From the NCBI GenBank assembly GCA_029978905.1, contig JAPOIM010000006.1, positions 21,191 through 85,190 on the forward strand: a stretch of 64,000 nucleotides of DNA, written 5' to 3'. This document shows positions 25,433-35,900 of the stretch, in pieces; within the stretch, counting starts at the first letter, position 1, and every line of letters starts with the position of its first letter. The notes under the pieces are model-generated. The model searched no databases. It was not told where the DNA came from and saw only the letters and a program-made list of their open reading frames with translations. This stretch comes from Planctomycetota bacterium. Its GTDB lineage: Bacteria; Planctomycetota; Planctomycetia; Pirellulales; UBA1268. A program made the position numbers and the translations under genes.

Positions 25433-27028
25433 ATGCCCGAAGGTCAAGCTCTCACCGGACTCCTCTGGATCGGCCTGTTCACGGCGGCGGGGCTGATCGT
25501 TCTGTTCTTCCTGATCTTCGTGTTGAAGCAGTACAAACGCTGCCCTTCAAATCGGATCCTCGTGATCTACGGTCAGGTCGGTGGGCAGAAGGCGGCCAAG
25601 TGCATGCACGGTGGCGGTACGTTTGTGATCCCGTTGATCCAGGCGCATGAGTTTCTCTCGCTTGAGCCGCTGGTGATCGAGATCCCACTCGAAGGCGCAC
25701 TCTCGCTCAACAACATCCGCGTGAATGTGCCCAGCACGTTCACCGTTGGCATCTCGACCGATCCCGTACTGATGAACAACGCGGCCGAGCGTCTTCTGAT
25801 GCTCAAAGAAGACACGATTCGTGAACAGGCCCAAGACATCATCCTCGGCCAGCTGCGCTTGGTGATCGCCACGCTCTCGATCGAAGAGATCAACAAAGAC
25901 CGTGAAAAGTTCATGACCCTCGTCAACGAAAACGTTGCCGAGGAAATCAACAAGATCGGTCTTGAACTGATCAACGTGAACATTCGCGACATCACTGACG
26001 AGAGTGGCTACATCCAGGCAATCGGCAAACGGGCTGCGGCCGAAGCGATCAACCGTGCGAAGGTGGAGGTTGCGCAGCAGGATCGGGAAGGTGCGATCGG
26101 TGAAGCGGAGGCGGTACGCCAGCGGGAAGTCCGCGTGGCGGAGGAGAACGCCAAGGCGGAAGAGGGGCGAAAGCAGGCGGAGCGAAGCCAGCGACTGGCG
26201 CTTGCGAAGTTTGAGGCGGATGCGATCACCGGTGAGGCGGAGTCGCAGCGGAATCACGAAATCGCGACGGCTGATCGCACGGCGGAAACCGCGATTGCCC
26301 GTAAAAATGCCGAACAGTCTCAGCGTGTGCAGACCGCGAAGGCAGAGTCGCTCGCGCGGCAGGGGGAAAACACTTCCAGCGCCGAAGTTGCCGAGAGCGA
26401 TGCAAAGCTCGCGGAGGTGCGGGCTGAGGCGCAGCGGCGAAGCGATGTGGCTCGTGCGGAATCCGCACGGGCGATTCTGGAAAAGGAGCGGGAGCAGGAA
26501 CTGGCCCGACTCGCCAAGGAGATCATCGCTCCCGAAGAGATCCGCAAGAAGCAGATCGAGATTGCAGCCGAAGCGAGTGCGGAGAAGCTGCGGCGCGAGG
26601 CTGCCGGTGAAGCGGACGCGATCCTTGCCCGCTACAACGCTGAGGCAGAGGGTGTGCGAAAGGTGCTCGAGGCCAAGGCCGAGGGCTACCGACGGCTGGT
26701 AGAAGCCTGTGCCGACAATCCGCAGATCGCCCCTACGCTCCTCTTGATTGAGCAGTTGCCCGACTTGATCAGGGAGCAGGTGAAGGCGATTTCCAATCTC
26801 AAGATCGACAAGATCACGGTCTGGGATGGCGGTCGGCAAACCGGCGGGAAGGGGTCAACGAGCGACTTCCTGTCAGGCCTGATCGGCTCGCTGCCTCCGA
26901 TGCATGAACTCGCCTCGCAGGCCGGGATCGAACTGCCAGGTGTGCTCGGCCAGGTGAAGCAGGGCTCCGGCGGTGCTTTTTCCGCGAAGTCGGCTGCCGC
27001 GCCGGTCGCTTCGGCAAGTGATGCCTGA
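25433..27028 (+). CDS. flotillin-like SPFH domain protein
   Basis: A 531-residue bacterial flotillin of the YqiK/FloA-large type. It has an N-terminal membrane segment at residues 8-31, an SPFH/PHB domain over about residues 32-210 (VIYGQVGGQKAAKCMHGG, IEEINKDREKFMTLVNENV), and a long charged coiled coil with many A/E/K/R repeats (about 210-450). The C-terminus contains LLLIEQLPDLIREQVKAI, typical of flotillins. These proteins form large assemblies that order membrane microdomains. The ATG at 25433 is chosen because the upstream frame overlaps the NfeD-like gene and lacks a membrane start. The 73-base gap is a pyrimidine tract without any visible Shine-Dalgarno sequence. Confidence 0.92.
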   Translation: MPEGQALTGLLWIGLFTAAGLIVLFFLIFVLKQYKRCPSNRILVIYGQVGGQKAAKCMHGGGTFVIPLIQAHEFLSLEPLVIEIPLEGALSLNNIRVNVPSTFTVGISTDPVLMNNAAERLLMLKEDTIREQAQDIILGQLRLVIATLSIEEINKDREKFMTLVNENVAEEINKIGLELINVNIRDITDESGYIQAIGKRAAAEAINRAKVEVAQQDREGAIGEAEAVRQREVRVAEENAKAEEGRKQAERSQRLALAKFEADAITGEAESQRNHEIATADRTAETAIARKNAEQSQRVQTAKAESLARQGENTSSAEVAESDAKLAEVRAEAQRRSDVARAESARAILEKEREQELARLAKEIIAPEEIRKKQIEIAAEASAEKLRREAAGEADAILARYNAEAEGVRKVLEAKAEGYRRLVEACADNPQIAPTLLLIEQLPDLIREQVKAISNLKIDKITVWDGGRQTGGKGSTSDFLSGLIGSLPPMHELASQAGIELPGVLGQVKQGSGGAFSAKSAAAPVASASDA

Positions 27029-27052
27029 GAACCACGCGCGAGGCAGGCGAAT

Positions 27053-28450
27053 TCACCCCAGCCCAGGAATCGGAACGCCACGCGCGAAGAGGGCCTGAAG
27101 ACCTGTGGGTAGATCGGTCTGGAGGCGGACTTCCGAGAGGTCGAGCAGCCGCTCCATGATCGTGGCCACAAGATTCGGGATCGTGACGGGGTCGCTCGCT
27201 GGCTGCCCGCCGTCGCGGGTCGACTGACCGATCACACGGCCCCCCTCGAGGCCGCCGCCGTAGAGCAGGAGCGGCGCGAGGCCACCCCAGTGGTCGCGAC
27301 CGCCGGTGGCGTTGATCACCGGGGTGCGGCCCATCTCGCCGCAGCAGACGAGGAGGATTTTGTCGCGCAAGCCTCGTGCTTCGATGTCGTCGATTAGGGC
27401 TGCCACCGCGTGGTCAAAGGGAGCGCCCACATAGTCCATGCCAACATCGACCGGTGCGTTGTTGATGTCGGAGTGCATGTCCCAGACAAAACTGGTGGTG
27501 ACGGTCACGAAGCCGCAGCCGCGTTCGCAAAGCCGGCGGGCGAGTAACAGCAGTTTGCCGATTGAACGGTTGTGGTCGGTGTAGTGCTTGTGGTTGTTCC
27601 ACTTCTTGTTGAGCCTTGCGACGTCGAAGCGACTCGCCGTGTCGTAGGCGGCGATCGTGGCGTCGTCTTCGCCGTCGAGGGTGAAGGCGTCGGCGACGCC
27701 GCGGGCAAGCACGTCGAAGGCAAGCCCCTCACCATCCAGCATGGAGCGGACGGAAGGTGTGTCGAGCCAGCGACGACCGCGGTCGAGCGAGGCGAGCAGG
27801 CTGCGGCGGCTCCCCAATCGCTCCTGCGGGAGGTGCAGCCTGAGGTTGTCGAGGAAGGGACCGCTTCCACCCGGAACGAGTGGGCCGTAGCTCTGTCCGA
27901 GGTCACCACCACTCTCAAAGTTGCCAAACTGCGTGATCGCCGGCCCTGCGTCGGCGTCGACGGCCTGCGGGAAGAGCATCACGTTGGTGGGCATTGCGTT
28001 GTCGGTCCGCAACACGCCAGCGGCACGGGCGTAGAGCGAACCCATGTTCGCCCCGAGCGTGGCCTGGCCTACGACCGGTTTGATGTCATGGTTGCCATCG
28101 CCCGTGACAAACGACCTGACGATCGTCAGGAGGTGCGCGCGAGCCGCGAGCTTTTCGAAGGTGGAACCGAAGAACACGCCGGGAATCGTGGTGGCGATTT
28201 CCCCGGTCACACTGCGAGCGTTGGCGGGACCGCCGATCTTGGGATCAAACGTTTCAAACTGCGAGGGCCCACCGTGCATGAAGAGGAAGATCACGCTGCG
28301 GTCGCGGGCGAGCTGTTGGATCGCTGCGGCCTCAGCGGCAGAGGTGAACAATCCTCCGAGGCCTGCGGCCGCGAGCGTGCTGCCAACCTTGAGAAATGGC
28401 CGGCGGGAGAGATGCCCCCCAGTGCGAATCGCGTCTTCGAAGGTGAACAT
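27053..28450 (-). CDS. Tat-exported DUF1501 protein (A)
   Basis: A 465-residue DUF1501 protein with a twin-arginine leader (SRRPFLKVGSTLAAAGLGG). The family shares the alkaline phosphatase/sulfatase fold, and the expected motifs are here: FLFMHGGPSQFETFDPK near the start, GNHDIKPVVGQ, and the metal-site pair CCGEMGRTPVINA and GRDHWGG near the C-terminus. It lacks a sulfatase formylglycine motif, and no enzymatic activity has been established for the family. Unlike the other two DUF1501 genes of this run, it is not adjacent to a DUF1549/DUF1553 gene; it lies 125 bases after a PQQ-type propeller gene with a hairpin between. It converges with the flotillin gene. Confidence 0.9.
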   Translation of the reverse strand: MFTFEDAIRTGGHLSRRPFLKVGSTLAAAGLGGLFTSAAEAAAIQQLARDRSVIFLFMHGGPSQFETFDPKIGGPANARSVTGEIATTIPGVFFGSTFEKLAARAHLLTIVRSFVTGDGNHDIKPVVGQATLGANMGSLYARAAGVLRTDNAMPTNVMLFPQAVDADAGPAITQFGNFESGGDLGQSYGPLVPGGSGPFLDNLRLHLPQERLGSRRSLLASLDRGRRWLDTPSVRSMLDGEGLAFDVLARGVADAFTLDGEDDATIAAYDTASRFDVARLNKKWNNHKHYTDHNRSIGKLLLLARRLCERGCGFVTVTTSFVWDMHSDINNAPVDVGMDYVGAPFDHAVAALIDDIEARGLRDKILLVCCGEMGRTPVINATGGRDHWGGLAPLLLYGGGLEGGRVIGQSTRDGGQPASDPVTIPNLVATIMERLLDLSEVRLQTDLPTGLQALFARGVPIPGLG

Positions 28451-28518
28451 CGCAGAGCCTCCCGCACCGATTCGGACGCAGGTGTGATCAGGGACACCCC
28501 CCAGAGGATGCCTGCCCT

Positions 28519-28525
28519 CATGATA
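28519..28525 (-). promoter_or_regulatory. candidate -10 element TATCATG for DUF1501 (A)
   Basis: On the minus strand CCGCGTATCATGAGG lies about 70 bases before the DUF1501 start and just after a terminator-like hairpin. It shares TATCATG with 963-969 and 18909-18915. No -35 box is evident. Confidence 0.25.
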
Positions 28526-28533
28526 CGCGGAGG

Positions 28534-28571
28534 CTGCGGCCGGTGCACAACGCGAGCAATCGCGGCCGCAG
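28534..28571 (-). terminator. hairpin after the PQQ-type propeller gene
   Basis: CTGCGGCCG (28534-28542) and CGGCCGCAG (28563-28571) are a perfect nine-base inverted repeat with a 20-base loop, beginning five bases past the stop codon of the propeller gene. It probably ends or stabilises that transcript and separates it from DUF1501 (A). No U-tract is seen. Confidence 0.45.
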
Positions 28572-28575
28572 GGTG

Positions 28576-30015
28576 TTACCGCAGCAAATCAAGGCAGACC
28601 ACGCGGCCGGCACCACGTAGGTAGGCATAGCCGCGGGCGATAACCGGTGCCGCCCAGCAGGGAGGGGCGAGCAGGGGTTGGCCGGTGGCGGGATCGGTGA
28701 GCGTTGCTTCGGCGAGCGGCGTGTAGGCCTCAGGCGTGGCTTTCACAACCAGCACCTCGCCAAACTCACCGATCACGAGAAGCCGGTCACCCACGAGTGC
28801 CACGCTTGCTCGTCCGAGCCCGCGTTCGCTCCATTTCACCTCGCCGGTGGCGGCCTCCACGCAGACGAGGCGGGCGTCACCGATGTTGCGGCCGCTGGTT
28901 CCGTAGAGGTGGCCTTGATGCACGACGGGGGTGGCCCAGTGGGCTTTGAGGGTAGCGTCGGGCCGAGCGCCTTTGGGGCTTGTCCACGCGGGCGTGAAGG
29001 TGTCGCCGCGTGGTGTCGAGGCAACATCAAGCAGCACACCACCGACTTCGTAGGTCTCTGAGAGCAGGACCTGGTCGCCGAGCACCACGGGGTTCGCGGC
29101 ATTCACACTGAAGAGTTCGCTTGCCCGCCAGCGGAACGAGCCCGTCTCGCGACCGGTGGCGGGATCGACTGACACCAGCTGGTCCCGCAGCCAGGCGAGC
29201 AACCGCGGACGGCCTCCAAGCGAGGTCAAAACCGGGGAGGAGTAGCTCGCTAACTCACTGGAGCATCGCCACACCTCGTTGCCGGTGGCGAGATCAAAGG
29301 CGACGAGACCGCTGTCGAGCCCGCGGACAAGATCGAGCCGTTCGGGGGCGGGTGGGGTCGAGCCAGGTTCGCTGCCTCCCACAGGTACGATCACGAGCTG
29401 CCGAGCCGTTGGCCTATAGGGCGCGTCGATCACCAGCGGCGCGGCTCCTACGCCAAAAAAGTTTTGTACGACGTGGTACGTCTCCGAGGTGGCGACCTGC
29501 CACAACAGCGTGCCATCCGCAAGGCTGCGGCAGCTGAGCAGACCGTCGGCCGCAAAAGTGAGCACCCGGTCATTCGCGATCACCGGACAGCAGCGAGGGC
29601 CCCCGTCGTAGCCAAAGGTGTCGCGGTAGCTGGTGGGGTCGGCCACGCTCCAGAGTTGTTCGCCCGTTTCGGCGTGCAGGCAGCGGAGCCGTGCTTGGTC
29701 ACCCACGCGGTCGAAGAGCACGATCCTGCCGAGGGCCACTGCTGGAGCGCCGTAGCCTTCGCCCATCTCCGCATGCCACACGAGGCGAGGACCGCCGTCT
29801 GGCCACGGCAGGGGGATTTCGGGCAGGCTGCTGGTGCCGTCGCCACGAGGGCCGAGAAATCGCGGCCAGTCTTCACCCTCGCGCGTGGCGAGGTTGGCCA
29901 CGGCGGAAGGGCCAGCGGTGTTGTCGGCCTGAGTCGGGAGGGCGAGGCTCAGGCCCAGCAGAATGCCCACGACGAGCACACTGAGGAACTGCGGTCGGGT
30001 GGCAGCCATCGGCAT
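28576..30015 (-). CDS. exported PQQ-like (BamB-type) beta-propeller protein
   Basis: A propeller protein of 479 residues with a signal peptide (FLSVLVVGILLGLSLALPTQA). The planctomycete-typical opening WPRFLGPRGDGTSS is followed by a series of PQQ-repeat blades with signatures such as CLHAETGEQLWSV, SLADGTLLWQVAT, FDLATGNEVWRCS and CVEAATGEVKWSE. These proteins are usually non-enzymatic scaffolds or redox partners rather than true PQQ dehydrogenases, and no PQQ ligands are obvious. The frame begins at a GTG (30021) that overlaps the desaturase stop as GTGA; ATGs at 30015 and 30009 are alternatives, and I chose 30015. The tight spacing implies translation coupled to the desaturase. Confidence 0.88.
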   Translation of the reverse strand: MPMAATRPQFLSVLVVGILLGLSLALPTQADNTAGPSAVANLATREGEDWPRFLGPRGDGTSSLPEIPLPWPDGGPRLVWHAEMGEGYGAPAVALGRIVLFDRVGDQARLRCLHAETGEQLWSVADPTSYRDTFGYDGGPRCCPVIANDRVLTFAADGLLSCRSLADGTLLWQVATSETYHVVQNFFGVGAAPLVIDAPYRPTARQLVIVPVGGSEPGSTPPAPERLDLVRGLDSGLVAFDLATGNEVWRCSSELASYSSPVLTSLGGRPRLLAWLRDQLVSVDPATGRETGSFRWRASELFSVNAANPVVLGDQVLLSETYEVGGVLLDVASTPRGDTFTPAWTSPKGARPDATLKAHWATPVVHQGHLYGTSGRNIGDARLVCVEAATGEVKWSERGLGRASVALVGDRLLVIGEFGEVLVVKATPEAYTPLAEATLTDPATGQPLLAPPCWAAPVIARGYAYLRGAGRVVCLDLLR

Positions 30016-30017
30016 CC

Positions 30018-31193
30018 TCACACACGCACGTGCGAACGAACCCGCCCCGAGAACTTCCAGCCGCTGTCCGCCTTGCTGACGACGTTGCAGTGGGTGGCAA
30101 TCTTCCAGAGCGCCTTGCGGATCGGTGTCGGATCGTAAAGGTAGAGATCGGGGAAGTGAGCCTGCAGGGCGTGCGTCGCTTTAACAGCGTGGTAGTGGGG
30201 GATGCGTGCGTCGATGTGGTGCGCGACATGCGTGCTGCCGATGCGGTGATGCATGAAGTCGAGCACGACGCCATAGGGACGATCGATCGTCATGAACGCG
30301 CCTTTGACCCACGTCCACTCCTCGTCTTCAAAGTGAGGAACGTCGACATCCGTGTGCTGCAGCCAGGTGTAGAGGACCAGCCAAAAGTTCACCACCAGGT
30401 AGGGCCCAACGTAGAGGGCGAGCACCGGGGCGATTCCGGCTACCGAAGCCCACCAGACGAGCAGGCCAAGCGTCGCCACCACACCGACGGTGGAGAGCCA
30501 AACCTTGGTGCGCCACTTGCCGGGAAACATCGCTTCCGAGAATGGCCACGTCGGCCAGAAGTGATTGGTCCATCCGCGGGCAGGGCCGCCCGAGGCGCCG
30601 GTGAGGAGATAGACGGGCCACCCCACGAGGAACCGTGTGACCATCACAAACACGGCAAACGCTTCGTCCCCCATGTTCCGTTGCCACCAGATCCAGGCCT
30701 GTCCGGACGCAGTCGTGTCGCGGAGCGGCACAAAGGTCTCACCGAGATCAAGGTGGTTCGTTCGAGCGTGGTGCAGCGCATGACTACGCTGCCACGAGAA
30801 GTAGGGCACAAGCAGGGCGCTGTGTAAGACGAAACCGATCAGGTCCTGCAGCCAGTTGTACTTGGTGAACGCCCGGTGGCCGCACTCGTGGGCGACGACC
30901 CAGCAGCCGGTGGCGGCAGTGCCGGCGAAGATCGCGTAGGCGATCCAGGCAGGCAGCCAGGCCCACGTCAGAGGAAGGTAGGCATAGGCGAGCACGCCAC
31001 TCCCGATCGTCATCACAAGCGACGAGAGAAGGTAGAGCGAGGACTTGAGCAAGCTTCGCTCAAAACACTCGGGCGGAATGACCGCAAGCACTTCGTTCTT
31101 GGTCGGATACTTTTTCTTTTTGGTCGTGGTGCAGCCGGGGTCATCGATGGCTTCTAACGACGAACGATCTTCCTGATCACAGACAAGCGACAC
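30018..31193 (-). CDS. membrane fatty acid desaturase, resembling plant FAD2/FAD3
   Basis: A 391-residue di-iron acyl-lipid desaturase. The three histidine boxes are HECGH at 102-106, HALHH at 138-142 and HVAHH at 322-326. Four to six hydrophobic helices surround them. Outside the boxes, the sequence closely resembles microsomal delta-12 desaturases of plants: AVIPPECFERSLLKS near the N-terminus, YNWLQDLIGFVLHSALLVPY after the first box, and IPHYHAVKAT after the third. The second box has alanine-leucine where plants have arginine-arginine (HALHH against HRRHH), so regioselectivity may differ. The start is GTG 31193; no later ATG precedes the first helix. It follows the zinc-ribbon gene by 115 bases and overlaps the propeller gene frame by four bases. 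Confidence 0.92.
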   Translation of the reverse strand: MSLVCDQEDRSSLEAIDDPGCTTTKKKKYPTKNEVLAVIPPECFERSLLKSSLYLLSSLVMTIGSGVLAYAYLPLTWAWLPAWIAYAIFAGTAATGCWVVAHECGHRAFTKYNWLQDLIGFVLHSALLVPYFSWQRSHALHHARTNHLDLGETFVPLRDTTASGQAWIWWQRNMGDEAFAVFVMVTRFLVGWPVYLLTGASGGPARGWTNHFWPTWPFSEAMFPGKWRTKVWLSTVGVVATLGLLVWWASVAGIAPVLALYVGPYLVVNFWLVLYTWLQHTDVDVPHFEDEEWTWVKGAFMTIDRPYGVVLDFMHHRIGSTHVAHHIDARIPHYHAVKATHALQAHFPDLYLYDPTPIRKALWKIATHCNVVSKADSGWKFSGRVRSHVRV

Positions 31194-31308
31194 GACAGGA
31201 TGGCCCTCGAAAAAAGAGAAATGGGCGGGGAAGCAGAGTGGTCAAGGTACCACAATGACTTCCCGAGGACAGCGACGCAATGCAGATCAACGCCCCGGAG
31301 GGCGGCTG

Positions 31309-31488
31309 TCATCCACGGCCTCCTTCACAGCAGGTTTCGCAGATCGTGTGGCACCGGCTGCACTGCAGTTTTGCCCGGATTTCCATCAATGTCCCTCCAC
31401 AGACGGGGCAGGCTGGGCGCGTCGGCGATGCGGCGCACGCTTCAGGAAGTCCGTTTGCGGAAGAGTCGCTCGTGTTTTCATCATGCAT
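31309..31488 (-). CDS. 59-residue zinc-ribbon protein (short gene found by hand)
   Basis: A small open frame from ATG 31488 to TGA 31309 with eight cysteines. After a hydrophilic 26-residue tail, CPVCGG (C27, C30) and LQCSRCHTICETCCEGG (C43, C46, C50, C53, C54) form a treble zinc-ribbon-like cluster, with H47 as another possible ligand. The core MEIRAKLQCSRCHTICETC is of a kind I associate with conserved mini-proteins in planctomycete genomes; this is recollection, not a search. The frame begins after the TAG stop of DUF1501 (B), 45 bases upstream and in the same phase, so it is the only start available. A GGAG lies about 11 bases before the ATG. The role is unknown; a nucleic-acid or protein-binding adaptor is possible. 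Confidence 0.82.
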   Translation of the reverse strand: MHDENTSDSSANGLPEACAASPTRPACPVCGGTLMEIRAKLQCSRCHTICETCCEGGRG

Positions 31489-31533
31489 CGGACCGTTTGC
31501 TCCAGAGCCTGTGTGTGGTTGGGGGCGTGAAGG

Positions 31534-32907
<1,374 letters not shown>

Positions 32908-32932
32908 GGGAAGGCCTTCTTTGGAGGTCAGC

Positions 32933-35900
32933 TCAGTCCACAAACATCGTTTCATTGGAAATCAGCAGCACCTGAGCGATCTGTTCGAGCCGCGAGAGCT
33001 GCGGTGACTGGGGGCCGGAGAAGTTGCGGGCTGCGTCCCAGGTGTGGGAGGGCTGCTCAGGTGTGGAGGGAAACGTTTCGGTGATTGTGGCCGCCCAGAG
33101 GTGCTGATCGCTGTTGAGCGTGTCGCGGACATCAGCCACAAAATCGATCGTGTCGCCTGCGGCGAGGGTGAAGGGGCCGCCGCTGAGGCTCTGTTGATCG
33201 TGATGCACAACCGCCGTGGCCACGCGTTCGCCGCGAACGAGCAGGTGGCAGCGAATCCCATCGCCGGCCTCGACCTCGTGCGTCACTTCGGAGTCCACGG
33301 TAAACACGCCATCGTGGGGAGCGATCCAACGTCGCACGGAAGAATGCGCTAGGTCGTTGCCGGTGTGGCCCCCAGCGGCGGTGAGCTGCACCCAGCCGAG
33401 CGCGGCGTCAGGCCAGGCACCGCCACCCTGCCAGGCATCGCCGGTGAAGTGGGGCAGGGGAGTGAAGGAGGCCAACGTTCCCGCCTCCGGATCAAACGGT
33501 CCGTAGCCGTAGTGCCAGTCCTTGGCGTCGGCAGCAGGGGCTGTGGTGTCGGCCTCTGGGAGCTGCAGGAAGGCCAGCGTTTTCGCGAGCTGCTCAGCGG
33601 TGGGCTCGCGCTGCAGCACGAGGTGGTAGAGCGAACGGACGACCTCTTCTGGACGGGCCGCGTCGGCAGTGGCAATCGCCGCCACCCCTCGGGCGTGCTC
33701 GGCAATGAAGGGATTGTTCAGAGCGAAGAGTGCCTGCTGGGGGACTGTGGTTTGGCTTCGCGTGGGCACGTGCAGGTCGGGGTTTGCCATGTCGAACACC
33801 CGCAGCACGGTCGGGAAAAACTGGCGATCGATCATGCCATACAGGCTTCGTCTGCGGTTGTTCAAGCCATCGCCGGCGAGCATGTCACTCGCTTGACCTC
33901 CCATCTGTGGGTCGAGCCGCTGCGAGACGGCGAGCAGGGTATCGCGGAAGGACTCAAAGGAGAGCCGCTGAGCGTTCATGCGCCACAGCAACCGGTTGGA
34001 CGGGTCGACCTCGCGGGCGTGAGCCGCGGTCGCCGCATCGAAGCCTGCCGAAGACTGCTGGCGGTAGGCCGCGGACCCGACGAGGAGCCGGTGGATGTGC
34101 TTCGTGCTCCAGCCGCTGGTGATCAGTTCGCGAGCGAGCCAGTCGAGCAGGGCGGGGTGACTGGGGGGAGCCGCGCGGGTGCCAAAATCACTCGGCGTGT
34201 CCACGAGCCCACGGCCGAAGTGCTGTTGCCAGAGACGGTTCACCCACACCCGCGCGGTCAGCGGGTTGGTGGGGTCGACAATGGCCTGTGCCATTTCCAA
34301 GCGACCGCTGCCTTGGCCGAACGGCTGAGGCTCGGCGTGGGTTGTGAGGGAGAGGAAGTGACGATCGACTGGGTGCGTGGGTTGCTTGGGATCTCCTCGG
34401 CGAAACACCCAGGGCGTGCGAAGCTCGTCGCGGTCGACCAGCCGTAAGGCGTAGGGGGGCGCTGCGGGCTGCCCTAAGATCCAGCGGTCCACCTCGCCCC
34501 GCAGTTTCCAAAGTTCTTCGCAGACGTTCGTGGGGAAGAAGCCTTCCACCGAAACGATCGGCTCGTCGGGCACGTTGCACAGCGCGCGTGGTCCGTAGAG
34601 CAAGGCCCGGAGGTCTTCGAGTTCGTCGCTTTGCAGCCGCTCGGGCGGTGGGTCGCCCGCTGTCTCAGCTGCGGTGATCGCAGCCTGCCACTGGGCGTCG
34701 ACATCGGCGAAGAGTTGGCCGTAGCGCTCGGCGAGTTCTCGCATCGATGCGGGGGCGGGGTCGAGGATGGCTGCAACGAGGCCGTTCACTGGAGTGCCGG
34801 ACGTGGTCAGCTCTGCCACGACGTTTGCGGCTCGTTCTGCAAAGGTGGCGTTGTTGGGGCTGCCGTCGCTGGCCGCGTGCGCAGGCTCAGCGGCCAAGGC
34901 CACCCAGGGGGCGAAGATGGGATCGTGGGCCCGCGTGGGGTCCGCGAAGAATCGCTCAAACTGACGCACGAAGGCGGGGATCGTATCGTCTTCGCTCAGG
35001 AGCGTGTCGAAGCCTTCGGCGGGATAGTTGGCGAGCTCGGTTTGGGCCACCAGGTAGGCCGTGAAGCGTGCACGAGCGCGGTCGGTGGCCTCGCGTCGCC
35101 GGGTCTCCAGCATTGTGGCGTAGGTCGCTTCGCGTTCAGCGAGCCCCGCTTCAAACGCCTTCTGGGTTTCGTTTGCCTCGGTCTCGGTCGGGGCTGGCTC
35201 AAGTCGCAGGAGGTCTTCGGTGCAGCTGGCGAAGACACCGTAGAGGGCGTAGTAGTCCTCGGTAGGAATCGGATCGTATTTATGGTCGTGGCAACGGGCG
35301 CAGGCGACGGTGAGACCCATCGTGGTGCGGGTGACCGTATCGATGCGGTCGTCGATGATGTCGTGCGTGACCCCTAAGAACCTGCGGCCGAGAGTCAGAA
35401 ATCCCATCGCAGCCTGGGCGTCGATGTCGTCTGGGGCGGCCTGGTCGGCAGCGAGCTGGAGCGTGAGGAAGCGATCGTAGGGGAGGTCGTTCTGAAAGGC
35501 GGACACGACCCAGTCGCGGTAGGCAGCTGCGTGCACCCACACCCGATGCTCACGGCCGTAGACATAGCCTTTGGTATCGGCATAGCGGGCGAGATCGAGC
35601 CAGCGACGGGCCTGAGCCTCACCGTAGTGAGGGGAGGCGAGGAGTTGTTCCACGGCCTGTTCGTAGGCATCGGTTGAGGTGCTCTGCTCAAAGGCCTCCA
35701 CCTCGGCGTGCGAGGGAGGCAAGCCAGTGAAGTCATAGGAGAGCCGGCGAAGCAGCACGCGGCGGTCGGCAGGGGGGGCGGGTCGCAGATTTTCCGAGGC
35801 AAGTTGCCTGGCCAGGAAGGCATCAACCGGGGTGCGGATCCAGTCCGCTGCCCAGGGGATGTCGCGTGTGTCTGGGATGTCAGGTGTGGCCAGCGGTTGA

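Noticed and set aside
27053..28450. DUF1501 proteins as sulfatases
   Set aside because: They share the alkaline-phosphatase-like fold and some metal motifs but lack the CxPxR/CxAxR formylglycine signature seen in the true sulfatase at 14980.
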